Below are positions 45,010 through 55,800 of a stretch of 64,000 nucleotides of DNA, piece by piece; position 1 is the stretch's first letter, and every line of letters begins with the position of its first letter. The notes under the pieces were generated by a model that searched no databases, was not told where the DNA came from, and worked only from the letters and a program-made list of their open reading frames with translations. A program made the translations under genes and the position numbers. The DNA comes from Tetmemena sp. SeJ-2015. Taxonomy: Eukaryota > Ciliophora > Spirotrichea > Sporadotrichida > Oxytrichidae. The stretch covers positions 1 to 64,000 of the forward strand of contig JAJKFJ010021864.1 of assembly GCA_027382625.1 (NCBI GenBank). Reading direction: 5' to 3'.

Positions 45010-48000
45010 ATTATGCAAATAATGTAGCAAATATCCATTTTTCAATATGTTGCTTAACTTCAGGAGGAATCTTAGTTTGGTTGTTAGTAGCAATAGCAAT
45101 TGGGTCGTGTACTCTCCTCCAGATATAAGGGATAAAGGAAATTATGAGAGATACTGAATACCCGTGAGGCAGCATCGGAGACTCGGGGAAGCTGTTTAGA
45201 ACTTAGTAAACTAAAAGTATGATATACTGCAAATTTGTTATAATTATTCAGAAGTTTAAGGTTTGTAAGAATTTGCATGGTGATCTGAATGCCTCTAAAC
45301 TCTAAATAGAATGAAATTAGTAAAGATTTGGGGCGCATTTAATTCTAATTAAGAACTTTAAAAGATTAAGGTAAAAAAATATTTAATTCAATATTAAGGT
45401 AATTCAATTATTATCAAAGATATATTTTCAAATATTCTATAAAATCTTTTAAAATAAAAAAACAATTTTTTTTAGGTAATTTAATCAACTTAAAAATTAA
45501 AGAGTGAATAAATCAATGAAGATGAAAAATATCAAATTTACACAATTTTTGTTTGCAGAGAATTTAATAAAATATAAGATACATAAATTAATAAAATTAA
45601 ATTAAAATTTAATTAATTATTTAGCTTCATCCAAATAGAATAATTATTAAACCTTTCGATTCAACATAAAATTTAAAGAGCTATATATCCTTCCTAATTT
45701 ATGTGGAAGTACTAAGTCACAAAATTAGAAGCATTTCACATTTTTTTCTCAAGTCAGATGTTTTGCATCTTGGAATTTGCGCACAACATAATCTCGTTGC
45801 AGAGAGATGTTGTAAAGATGATGAAAGAAAAATCTCCTGTTAGTTTTTGAAGATTTGCTAAACAAGCTGAAGATATAGGGCTGAATCAATAATTTCAACT
45901 TTCAGGCAATTTTTCTTTATTTATTTTAACCAATATTTCACCATTTTATTCATATTACAATTTTAGAATTTTATATTCCTCTCTATTGTGAAAAGCTTTT
46001 TGCTAAAAATTATAAATTAAGACTTTCTATAATAAAATACTTGAATTATAGAAGTTTCTCATAGTTTTATGAAGATTATTCAAGAAGAACTCATTTTAAT
46101 AATTATTGCAGTCAAAAATCATATTTGGGTGTCTAATATATTTTAACTGCCATAAAATTACTGATCCTTATTTGATTAGGTAGACAATCGTCAATTTTAA
46201 TTTAAATTATCTTATATGATTGTAAGAGTGTTGGATTCCAACTTATTCATAATTTCCATTTGCGTCTTTCTTCCTTTCAAGTCCGTAGTGTTCCAAGTAG
46301 TTCACTGCTTCAAACATCAGAGTGATGATTAGGGAATACACTAAGTGGAAAGCAACTGTGTAGCCTCCGAAGATTTTGTAGATAGCAGCCATGTATAACA
46401 CATGTAGAACGTTGTAAAGGATGAGACGGTTGCGAATAGGGTTGAACACTGAAGTTCCTTCTCTTCCAAGTCAAAAATAACAACATCATTTACAAGAGTC
46501 TCTTCTTTTCGATTTCCCAGACTTCAACGTAGCCTTGGGGAATTGCTCTCCAGTAGAATTCATAGAGCGACTCTCCAAACCTTGCAGTGGAGGGGTCTTC
46601 TGGAGTAGCAACCTTCTTGTGATGGGAGACAACGTGCTAAATGTAGAAGTGAGAATACATCATCTTCGAGTAGGAAAGTGTTCCAAAGAATCTGTGAACG
46701 CTCTCTTTACGGTGTGCTAACTATTGAAATATGTTAATTACATTCGAAATTTATTTTTTGCTAACTCATGACCAACGGCTATTACTTTTAAAATAAAAAT
46801 ATAATAAATGGCAGCATTAATTGCTCCAGGTTGTGCATAAGAGACTTAATTTAAATTCGGTTTATTTCATTAAATTTATCATTTTTCTTTGAACTTTATA
46901 AATATTTGTTATTATGAACTATGATCTATGATCGGAAGGAAATCAAATTATATATCTCAAGTAAAGTAAGATTTATTTGCTTCATTATCTATTTAAAATT
47001 AAAATTATTTTTAATTCTTTAAAGTATATCCTTTTGTTTTATATTAAATATTTGCTTTAATTCATTCAGTAATTTAAAATTATTTCACTTAGTTTAAATT
47101 ATTTGTAGAGACTGTATAAAGTAAAAATGATTAAGGAGTTTAAGCTTTGAGTCCTTAACTCACCAGCCATAGCACTAAATAGTAGCTACCCATATCGTAA
47201 ATCCAAGTACAGTAAATAGGAATAAGAAATTTCCAATCTTTCTCCCATTATTTTACCACATTTAAACCAAATTCTTGCTATCAAATTAAAATATAAATAT
47301 ATTTTTCATTTAAATATATCAAACCAAAATTTATTAAAGAAGAAATCAAATTTAAAAACTTAGAAAGAAAAAGTTGTAAGAATTATTTGTAATAATAAGT
47401 ATTTGATTCTCACTGATATTTTTGTGATTGATTGAAAAGATATAGTCAGCCCAAGGAATATAAACATAGGCCAACCATACGATAACGAATGGGTTTTGAT
47501 AATAATAATCCGAATAGATCATTATTGATAAATAATTTCTTAATACATTTTTATTAAAATCTTCAAAATCTACTACTTTAAAAGCTTAAATTTTTTATTT
47601 TCCAATCGAATTATTTTTTTAAAATATGTTCTTTATATTTTTATTAGTAAGTAATTTATAAGGACTTAAAAGGCCAGAGATAATATGAAATTTATTCATT
47701 AATTGAGAAGAAGGAATTTTTTATAAAAATTCAATATTACACAATAAAAAATAGTGTAGATTTAACTTATTCAGTAGCTTGTATTGTCGTTGTGTTTATG
47801 GAGGTTTTATAATTCCTTAAAAATGTATTTAAACGAATGAAAAAATGTTCTTATATTTTAATTTTGAAATTATAAAGTAGCCTCGCTCGTCTTTACCTTT
47901 ATCTAAATTTTAACTAAATCCAAAAATGATGGTGTAAGGTCAACAAGACTTTCTTTAAGTCAAAAATGATTTTTACCCTACAATCGAAAATCATGGTTGT

Positions 48001-48279
48001 CTTTTCTATTTATAACTCTTTGAATGTTAAAATATAGGTTGATATTTTCAGAAAATTTAGCTATAATATGATATATTTATTTTGCAAATTCAATAATTTT
48101 ATCTATTACTGATAATTATATAAATATTATTTGAAGTTTCAGCTCTAGTTATAATTGATAATAACTTTTAATTTTTAAGATATTGAGAAGCCAATGAAGG
48201 GTATAAAGTAAGGTAGTATGTCTCTGAGAGAGGGAGTTCTTTCAATTACTTATTATTTTTGGACGCTATTACTGGCCAT
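45010..48279 (-). CDS. AlkB-type hydroxylase, copy 3 (second subfamily, possibly decayed)
   Basis: Subfamily with copy 6. Putative ATG at 48279 (MASNSVQKQQVIERTPSLRD, then ILPYFIPFIGFSIS). Further blocks: NPFVIVWLAYVYIPWADYIF (47520-47430), EKDWKFLIPIYCTWIYDMGS, VSYAQPGAINAA, VGHELAHRKESVHRFFGTLS, HVVSHHKKVATPEDPSTARF, NYLEHYGLERKKDANGNYE and QRHSDHHANSYKP, then a C-terminal block like copy 6 (SFPESPMLPHGYS). All di-iron His boxes are present. It is split by a 44-bp IES (46721-46764), an 882-bp IES (45340-46221), a 31-bp GT-AG intron (46463-46493) and other unresolved gaps. The last ~25 residues seen in other copies were not found, so it may be truncated or a pseudogene. Confidence 0.7.
45340..46221 (-). 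other. IES in AlkB copy 3, pointer AAT (882 bp)
   Basis: Plus-strand ATT at 45337-45339 and 46219-46221. Removal joins VGIQHSYN to APQIFTNFILF. Contains a repeat shared with an IES of copy 5. Confidence 0.65.
45640..45960. repeat. Dispersed repeat inside an IES, occurrence 1
   Basis: Diverged but collinear with 54485-54795: ATTATTAAACCTTTCGATTC vs ATTATTACATCATTCGATTC, ATATATCCTT, GTGGAAGTACTA vs GTGGGAGCGCTC, GCGCACAACATAATCTCG vs GCGCATCATATCTCG, GATGATGAAAGAA vs GATGATCAAAGAA. Both lie in IESs of AlkB copies. Confidence 0.6.
46463..46493 (-). other. 31-bp intron in AlkB copy 3
   Basis: Coding strand GTAAATGATG...GGAAG; splicing joins IEKKRLL to EGTSVFNPIRN. The same interval occurs in copy 6 (58928-58958). 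Confidence 0.6.
46721..46764 (-). other. IES in AlkB copy 3, pointer TTAGCA (44 bp)
   Basis: Plus-strand TGCTAA at 46715-46720 and 46759-46764. Removal restores the first His box GHELAHRK, so elimination is needed for an active site. Confidence 0.85.
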
Positions 48280-48735
48280 ATAGTACTTGGATAAATAAGA
48301 TTACTTTAAAAAGCCGATTATTATTAAGACAAAGCCTAAAATATTTTAAAAATTATTAATGGATAAAATTTCAGATTTTAATTAAACTTATCGTAAGGTC
48401 AATATTATACATGAAGGCCAATTTAATTTATTATTAAGTCTAACTCTTTATATTCTGTATCTTAAATTTAAGAATAAAAATTTTCATTTTAAATTCAGAT
48501 TTAATAGGCTAATAACTTTTCATACGATATTCTTAAAAGATTCTCTATAATATAATATTACTTTTCAAAAATATATATGAGATAATATTTAAAAATATGG
48601 CTATCAATATGAAATTGAAAATACCTAAAAATAAATTGAAGGTACATTAACATTTGAAATAAATATGACTGGAAATCTAGAAAGTTAAAAAGACAATAAA
48701 ACGTAGAGAATAAATTATAATTTTATGTAATAGAG
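48280..48735. other. Intergenic, no gene seen
   Basis: AT-rich sequence between the start of copy 3 and the duplicated 3' flank of copy 4. Confidence 0.4.
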
Positions 48736-48850
48736 TTTATAGTTTATGACGTATATAATGACGTCTCGTGATGTATTAAAATTTAAATGTGACAACTTAA
48801 ACCAATTAGAATATTAAAGCATTAAAAACAACTTGTGATCAAAATTAAAT
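48736..48850. repeat. AlkB 3'-flank duplicated block, occurrence 2
   Basis: ATTTAAATGTGACAACTTAA followed by ACCAATTAGAATATTAAAGC and CAACTTGTGATC, nearly identical to 52590-52690 and related to 34498-34600. Confidence 0.75.
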
Positions 48851-49025
48851 AAAATCTATAATTAAAAGACAGCATAATGTAAATGAATTAAATGTAATTT
48901 TATAACCTTCGATCTATTTATGATAGTCTAAATGTTGAAATTATTTTTTGATACAGCTGATTGATATTTGAGAGTTGATAAGTTATGGTTAGATATATAC
49001 GGTGAGCAATCAATGGAATCATTCT

Positions 49026-50880
49026 TCAAGCAGTTCGAGGATGGAAGCCAACCACAATGAAGTTGAGGTAACTCACACCAAGGGCAATGAAGATCAAAGT
49101 AAATCTTATTTAACTATTTCATAGATTGAGTATTAAAATAAGGATATAAAATAAGTAGTAGAGATCCAATAATTGATCTCCTTAATAGTTTTAGCGTCAA
49201 GTTTCTCTCCCTTGTTAGTTGCCTCCGCATAGCGATCCATAACCTTAAACCATATCTTGGGGAATTGACAGAGAATAAGACAGCCAGTGTAACCGAAGGG
49301 TAGGTTAGGGCTCTCAGGAAGACTCTCAAGAATCTAGTAGGGCTTGTAAGCATTTGCATGGTGGTCTGAGTGGCGCTGAAGTTTGAGAAGCATATAGTTG
49401 GAAGCAACTTGAGGAGCATTCCAGGAGTGAATAACTTTAACTGACTCATAAACTCCATTGGCATCCATCTTTCTCATCAATCCATAGTGCTCAATGTAGT
49501 TGATTGCCTCAAACAGTAAAATGTTTAGCAAACTGTAAATCATATTGAAATAGAAGGCGGCTTTTCCAAAGACGAAATAAACTCCAACCATATAGAAGAA
49601 AGTCAAAAGATTCACTTATAATTACAAATTTTGACATTGAAATATTCTATTCCAGAGGATAAGTTTGTTTCTGAGAGAAAATGCGCTACAGCCTTCTTTT
49701 TCTAGCCTAGATTTTTCAAGTTCCCAAGTCTCGACGTATCCCTCAGGGATGGCTCTGTAATAAAACGCCCATAAAGATTCTCCCATCCTCGCAGTGGAAG
49801 GATCCTGAAGGGTGGCTACTTTCTTATGATGAGATTTTATATGCTGAATTATAAAGTGAGAGTAAAGACCTTTGACTCAATTAAATTAATCTTATAAATT
49901 AATTCTTTGGCGTAAGTGAGATTACCAGTGATTTTGTGAATGAGTGATTTTCTGTGAACAAGCTCATGGCCGATAACAAGATTCAAAGCTCCTGCATGAG
50001 CGGCACAAAAGGCATACAAAAAGAACTGCAAGAAGTTAGGTTAGATTTTATTTTCCTATTTAAGTAATACTGAACTAATTTGATATTACTTTTTAAAATC
50101 TCACATAATCATACATTTTTATTATTACTAAAGATTTAATCCTCGGTTAATTAAATTGCTTCAATTAAATGATTCGACTTAATTTTTTTATTCAAGAACA
50201 TGCAAGTAGATACATTATTTTAATTTTATTTATTTACTTACTTTGATTTAATTTTTAATAACTATACATATTTTAAGATAATTTAAATGATTAGATATGG
50301 CCGGACCTCGCCATCTGAAGGAAATAGAAATAACTTCCAAAGTCTGCGAGCCAGCAAGCATACATCGGCACTAGGAACTTCCAGTCTTTTTCAAAGGCTT
50401 TGATCTTATTCTCAGGCAAGTTGACGATGGGCTTTGGCGGTGACGTGGCACAACTGATCAAGGAGTTGCGCCTGTGAATTACTTTAAATCGATTAAGTAT
50501 TATATGCCAGTTAGGGGTACTTAATTCCTAAATATTATTAACTCAGGCAAGTTGTAGTTATCATAAGGAAGGATATAATCTAGAATTGGCACCAAGCAAT
50601 ACGCAAGCCAAAGACAGAACAGTGGATTCTGCCACTTGTATTCCACAAAAACTCCTGATGCTATCATTTAAAAAACTTATCATTTAGTTTCAAATTTTAT
50701 TTTGTTGATTTATAAAAATATCAAGAGAGTAGGGAACATATAAGGAAGAACTTAAAGCCAGGTCACTTTTACAACCTAAGGAGGCTCTTGAAATTTTTAG
50801 GGTACTTATGGTGGGACCACCTTTAAATTGACGCTTTCTAGAGGCTGTGGATCCTGGGAGGAGTTTTGGATTGTACTCAT
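49026..50880 (-). CDS. AlkB-type membrane di-iron hydroxylase, copy 4 (SINE-derived IES)
   Basis: ATG 50878-50880 (MSTIQNSSQDPQPLESVNLK), TGA 49026. Motifs: LPYDNYNLPE, GHELVHRK, HIKSHHKK, NYIEHYGL, LQRHSDHHANAYKPY. Six eliminated segments: 49096-49166, 49614-49652, 49875-49909, 50047-50296, 50424-50554 (SINE-like plus one TSD) and 50667-50723. The span of 1855 nt minus 583 nt leaves 1272 nt, exactly 424 codons (423 aa). The frame closes only if the SINE-like insert is removed as well, so the gene depends on its elimination. It is very close to copies 2 and 5. Confidence 0.9.
49096..49166 (-). other. IES in AlkB copy 4, pointer GATC (71 bp)
   Basis: GATC at 49092-49095 and 49163-49166. Removal gives EINYWIFIALGVSYLNF. 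Confidence 0.8.
49614..49652 (-). other. IES in AlkB copy 4, pointer GAAT (39 bp)
   Basis: Plus-strand ATTC at 49610-49613 and 49649-49652; same site and nearly same sequence as in copy 2. Confidence 0.85.
49875..49909 (-). other. IES in AlkB copy 4, pointer CAAAG (35 bp)
   Basis: Plus-strand CTTTG at 49870-49874 and 49905-49909. Removal gives LTYAKGLYSHFIIQH. Confidence 0.85.
50047..50296 (-). other. IES in AlkB copy 4, pointer ATCTAA (250 bp)
   Basis: Plus-strand TTAGAT at 50041-50046 and 50291-50296. Removal joins ARSGHI to QPNFLQFFLYAFC. Confidence 0.85.
50424..50541 (+). mobile_element. SINE-like element copy A (118 bp), TSD 13 bp
   Basis: Flanked by CTCAGGCAAGTTG (50411-50423 and 50542-50554), which is AlkB coding sequence. 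Contains an A-box-like TGGCACAACTG and, 41 bases from its start, a partial B-box AATCGATTA. It ends in an AT-rich tail. About 80% identical to 54073-54200 over ~105 bp. Confidence 0.75.
50667..50723 (-). other. IES in AlkB copy 4, pointer TGATA (57 bp)
   Basis: Plus-strand TATCA at 50662-50666 and 50719-50723. Same site as in copies 2 and 5. Confidence 0.85.
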
Positions 50881-51200
50881 AAATTATATTATAAAATCTT
50901 GATTATTCCCTCCTTAAATAGTGTTGACTTGTGAGAATGGATTTTTTTCCAATTAAAAATTTTATTTTGTAATGGCACAAAAATGTAAAAACATTTTATT
51001 TTTAAACCTGATATATTACCATAAAATTTATAGATAGCTTAAACGGCCCTTTAGAGTCTTAAATATAACTTTTAAAGTTTTATTACCTTTTTTAAGAGGA
51101 ACAAGCTAGAATACCCTTAAAAATTATAAGCTTGGCACAAAATGAGTTTATCAAACTAGGAGGACTATTGATTATAAACTTCGAAACACCAATACCCAAA
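50881..51200. promoter_or_regulatory. Conserved upstream block of AlkB copies (copy 4)
   Basis: Collinear with the region upstream of copy 5 (56024-56330): AAATAGTGTTGAC, TTTTGTAATGGCACAAAAAT, GAATACCC, ATTATAAGCTTG, CAAACTAGGAG in the same order. Upstream of copy 2 only the first two elements are recognisable. Likely retained promoter sequence from duplication. Confidence 0.55.
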
Positions 51201-51239
51201 GGAGAGATGGTGGAGTAGATAAAAAATTTGCAAGGGTTA

Positions 51240-51560
51240 ATTGAACGCGAAAAGGCTAAAAAGAGTCGTTAGACCTCGCCAAAAATGCAAAGATATCAAA
51301 GCCCAAATTTCCCCCCTTTTAGTGCTTTTGCCCGGGGTTTCAGGTTGCCCCCCATTAAAGGGAAAAATCCGAGCTGAATCCTCCTCTCCTCAACAATGGC
51401 AACCGCTCATTTTTCCCCTTTCCCCCTTTTACGAGCGACGGAATGTAATCCGTGATCGTGCATGCCTCCGCGCCTGCGATGATGCATGCGACTCGAGCTC
51501 AGTGATTTCTCGAAGATGCGAATGGTCGTCATTATCGAGTTACTTCTACTTATATTATTA
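51240..51560. other. GC-richer unassigned stretch
   Basis: Locally raised GC (for example TTTTGCCCGGGGTTTCAGG and CATGCCTCCGCGCCTGCG) upstream of copy 4. Plus-strand open frame of 106 codons without recognisable domain. May be a transposon remnant. Confidence 0.35.
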
Positions 51561-51814
51561 ACTTATACTATTTAATAGTGTAACTCAAACGAGGAAGCAA
51601 ACTGAGATAGTATTTGTAGTTATTTTTTTAGTAATTTGGCGTTTGACTCGCATTATTATAAGTAATAATAAGGAAATTAATTATAGACAACTTATTCTAA
51701 ATTCCTAATAATATTTTGGTGTTTTTAATCATCTTTCAATTTTTTAATGATTCTTTAATTGATCTCATTGCTTAATCTGACTAATTTAACAAAGAAAATA
51801 TGCAATTTCTTCTG

Positions 51815-52065
51815 GTTAATTAATCTTTTAAAATTTTTTTTTTATTCAAACAAAAAAATTTTTTTTTTGAAGGGTTTTAAAATTTTTTTTTGACTTAATT
51901 AAAATTTTAAAATCAATTTTAATAACAAAAAATTTTTAGTTTAAAAATTACAAGAATTTTTCAAAAAAAGGGTTTTAAAAATAAAATTTAAAAATAAAAT
52001 TTTTAAAACCCTGTTTGGGGGAAATTTTACTTGGAAGTATAAAAATGTTTAAAAGGGGCAAAAAA
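51815..52065. other. Homopolymer-rich tract
   Basis: Poly-A/T runs with small inverted repeats (GGGTTTTAAAA and TTTTAAAACCC). Quality is suspect. No gene. Confidence 0.45.
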
Positions 52066-52084
52066 TTTGTTTAATAATTTAAGT

Positions 52085-52390
52085 TCTTTGCTTTCGTAGC
52101 TTAGGTCATCACACTAATCTGACCAATCTTCCCTCGTCGTCCTCGGAGTCATTTTTCTTCTCTCCCTTTTAACCATGGTTATTCGTCTGGGGGGCTGGTT
52201 AGTTTCTGTTTGTATAGGTCTCTGAATCTCTCCCAATTGCGTTTAGGGAGGTCAGTTATCTCATCCAGTATGTCAAGTGTCTCAACTGGGGGCCCAGTCT
52301 TTGGCTATCTTGAGGATTCTTTCAGCCATGGAATCCTCGGTAATTTCCACTAAAATTGGCAAGTTGTGGAGATAATCTTTTTATTTATAA
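52085..52390 (-). pseudogene. Coding-like remnant, unassigned
   Basis: Minus strand reads NLPILVEITEDSMAERILKI with AKDWAP, then after a break in a GGGCCCCC run ETLDILDEITDLPKRNWERF with RDLYKQKLTSPPDEQPW, then EKKNDSEDDEGRLVRLV to a TGA near 52104. Composition and acidic tail look protein-like and the breaks fall in homopolymers. No family recognised; probably a remnant of a mobile element or captured gene. Confidence 0.4.
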
Positions 52391-52589
52391 GTTTTAGCAA
52401 ATCTCATGTCAAGAAATACTATAAAAATCATTGGAGTGAGCTGAAAATAAAAATAGAAATGAAATTAAGTTTCTTACCAATTTATCAACATTAAAATTCA
52501 ATGTTTATGAAGTAAAGAACCTCTAAAATAAAAGGAGATAATAAAACGTATAGAATTTAAATTATAATTTGCAATATAGTTTATAGTTG

Positions 52590-52690
52590 ATGACCACTAT
52601 TATGACGTATTATGATGTATTAAAAATTTAAATGTGACAACTTAAACCAATTAGAAGATTAAAGCATTAAAAAACAACTTGTGATATAAT
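52590..52690. repeat. AlkB 3'-flank duplicated block, occurrence 3
   Basis: ATTTAAATGTGACAACTTAA with ACCAATTAGAAGATTAAAGC, nearly identical to 48736-48850; lies downstream of AlkB copy 5. Confidence 0.75.
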
Positions 52691-52862
52691 ATAAAAAAAG
52701 AATTAAAATAAATTATGAAAAACATTTATAAAAAATATTATACCAGCATTTTCATATATATTGAGGGCGTCTGTAAAATACTTATTTGATATAGCTGATT
52801 GAGATAGGAAAGTTGATATGTTATGATTCGATATATCATGAGAGTATTTAATGGAAACTTCT

Positions 52863-55800
52863 TCAATCAGTGTGAGGATGGAATCCAACAACAATGAAAT
52901 TTACGTAACTTATTCCAAGGGCAATACAGATCAAAGTAAAGGGTGAGAACCTTTCCCGAAGAGTAAAATTTATTATGAATTTAAAATTTAAAAACACAAG
53001 TTTAAAGGCTAATTTTTGCTACTAAATCATATTATTCAAGTTAAAAAAGGCAATTCGATCATCTGAGGCCTCAAATTACGATCCTATATCAGCTAGTTAG
53101 TGATCAGATATCACAACAACAACAAAAAACTATTCTTTCGCTATTTTCTTTACTTTAGTAAAATATACTTAAAGTGATTTCTTTAAATAATCCAAAAAAT
53201 TTTATACTTCTCATAATTTAATTGCAGCTGTGGTTCTTAAAATTGATTTAATTATTGCAGTATCAAAATTTTTTTAGTATTTGAAGAATGCACTTAAAGT
53301 TTATTATATAAAAATAAAAAAAAATCGCAAAAGGAAAGTTTTGTTGCTGTTAGGATATCTCATCATTAACTAGCTGATATAGGATCAAAATTTGAGGCCT
53401 TAGATGATTGATTGTCCTTTAATCTGGAAGAATTGGATTTAGGAATTAAATTAGCCTCTAAACTTGTGTTTCTTTAATAAAATTCATGTCAAGGAAATGC
53501 CCCCAAAGTAAATTATAAATATCTATAGCCGAGAGTCAATATCAAAATAAGGATATATATTAAGTACTAGAGATCCAATAATTAATCTCCTTTATAGTTT
53601 TAGCGTCAATTTTCTCTCCTTTGTTAGTTGCCTCTGCATAACGGTTCATAACCTTAAACCATATCAAGGGAAATTGGCAGAGTATAAGGCAGCCAGTGTA
53701 ACCGAATGGTAGATTGGGACTTTCAGGCAAACTTTCAAGAATCTAGTAAGGCTTGTAAGCATTTGCATGATGGTCTGAGTGGCGTTGAAGCTTGATGAGC
53801 ATATAGTTGGAAGCAACCTGAGGAGCATTCCAGGAGTGAATAATTTTAACTGACTCATAAATTCCATTGGCATCCATCTTTCTCATCAATCCATAATGCT
53901 CGATATAGTTGATAGCCTCATACAGCAAAACGTTTAGCAAACTGTAAATTATATGGAAATAGAAAGCATCTTTTCCAAAGATGTAATATACTCCTCCCAT
54001 ATAGATAAAAGTCAAAAGATTCATTTATAAACTATAAAATACTATCGACTTTGAAATATTCTATTCCAGAGGGATGGATGGCTTTCACGGTGACGTGGCA
54101 CAACTGATCAAGGAGTTACGCCTGTGAATTACTTTAAACCGATTAAGTATTATATGCCCGTTAGGGATAATTAATTCCTAATAAATTAAATTAAATTAAA
54201 CTATTCCAGAGGATAAGTTTGTTTCTGAGAGAAAATGCGCTGCGGCCTTCATTCTCGAGCCTTATCTTTTCTAGTTCCCAAGTCTCGACGTATCCCTCAG
54301 GAATAGCTCTATAATAAAATGCCCATAAAGATTCTCCCAACCTTGCAGTTGAAGGATCCTAAAGAGTTGCTACTTTTTTATGATGAGACTTATAGCTAGG
54401 AATTTAATGGAAAATCAAATTAATTTATATGTTAAATTAAAATGGAATAAATAAGCTGCAGTTGAAGTGTGCCCAATTTAAATAATTATTACATCATTCG
54501 ATTCATCATGGAATTTTAAGAACTTTATATCCTTGCAACTTTTGTGTGGGAGCGCTCATTTCAGAGTTATAAACGACACAACTTTTAATAGAAGTGATAT
54601 TTGGTTTTTAGGATAATGTGCGCATCATATCTCGCTGCTGAGAGGTGCTGAGGCGATGATCAAAGAACAAACTAATATTAATTTTCGATAAGCTATTGAA
54701 CAAGCAGCAGATCAGGGAGTGAATCTGCGATTTCAACTGCCGCGAAGTTCCAATTCTCCATTTATATTTTAATCAATCACCAATTTAAATTAAATTTTAT
54801 ACTATAATATGTTGAATTATATAGTGCGAGTAGAGACCTTTTATATAATTAAATTAATTTAATTTGACCTTTGGCATAAGTAAGGTTGCCCGCGATTTTG
54901 TGAATGAGAGATTTTCTGTGAACAAGTTCATGGCCAATAACAAGATTCAAAGCTCCAGCATGTGCAGCACAAAAAGCATACCCAAGTAAATTCAAGAAGG
55001 TAGGCTAGATATTATTTCCCAAATTAACAATATTAGGATAGTCAAATTTAAGGTCAATAAAATATAGAGATCTAGTCCTTTTTAAGACAAGCCGAGTTCT
55101 GTTTTAAAATAGTGATTTATTTTAGTTTGAACTTTTTAATATAAATAATAGTTTCAAAGTCTTATAATTATCTAAAATTATCTGAAGCAAAGTCAATTAC
55201 CTACGAAAGTATATCGCAAGTAAAATCTGCAGGTTTTAAGTCTGCTTCTCTTAAAGGAAGAAGGAAAGCGAGGTATGTGAGAAGGATTTTGCTAAGGAAG
55301 TGGCGAAGGTTTTATGAACTTGTTAAACTGTTGCTCCCATTAATTATATTAAAAAATTAAAACTAAAATAAATCACTATTTTAAACAGATTTAGTTCTTG
55401 TCTTAACAAGAACTATATCTCATTATTTTATTGACCTTACGCTTGACGATCTTAATAATAAATTTAAATTTAATTAAAAATATGACATAAAGAAAACCAT
55501 TATTTTTAGAATATAAAGTGTATATATTCATATAATTTAGTTTAATTTTCAACAATTTAGTTGCAAATATAAATGATTAGATGTACCCAGAACTTGCCAG
55601 CTTAAGGAAATAGACAAAACTTCCAAAATCTGCGAACCAGCAAGAGTACATGGGCACCAGGAACTTCCAATCTTTTTCGAAAGCTCTGATTTTATTTTCA
55701 GGCAAGTTATAGTTATCGTGAGGAAGGATATAATCAAGAATTGGTACCACACAGTATGCAAGCCATAGGCAAAATACTGGATTCTACCACTTATAATTCA

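Noticed and set aside
45084..45338. 84-codon minus-strand frame at the end of AlkB copy 3
   Set aside because: It is out of frame with the AlkB C-terminus (QRHSDHHANSYKP lies in another frame of the same DNA).
46463..46493. 31-bp gap of AlkB copy 3 as an IES with pointer CTTG or GAAGAGA
   Set aside because: Removal by either direct repeat leaves the wrong frame; removal as a GT-AG intron restores EGTSVFNP.
50424..50541. SINE-like element as a functional tRNA gene
   Set aside because: The A-box matches, but no complete cloverleaf with anticodon arm and matching acceptor stem could be drawn, and both copies have TSDs and AT tails.
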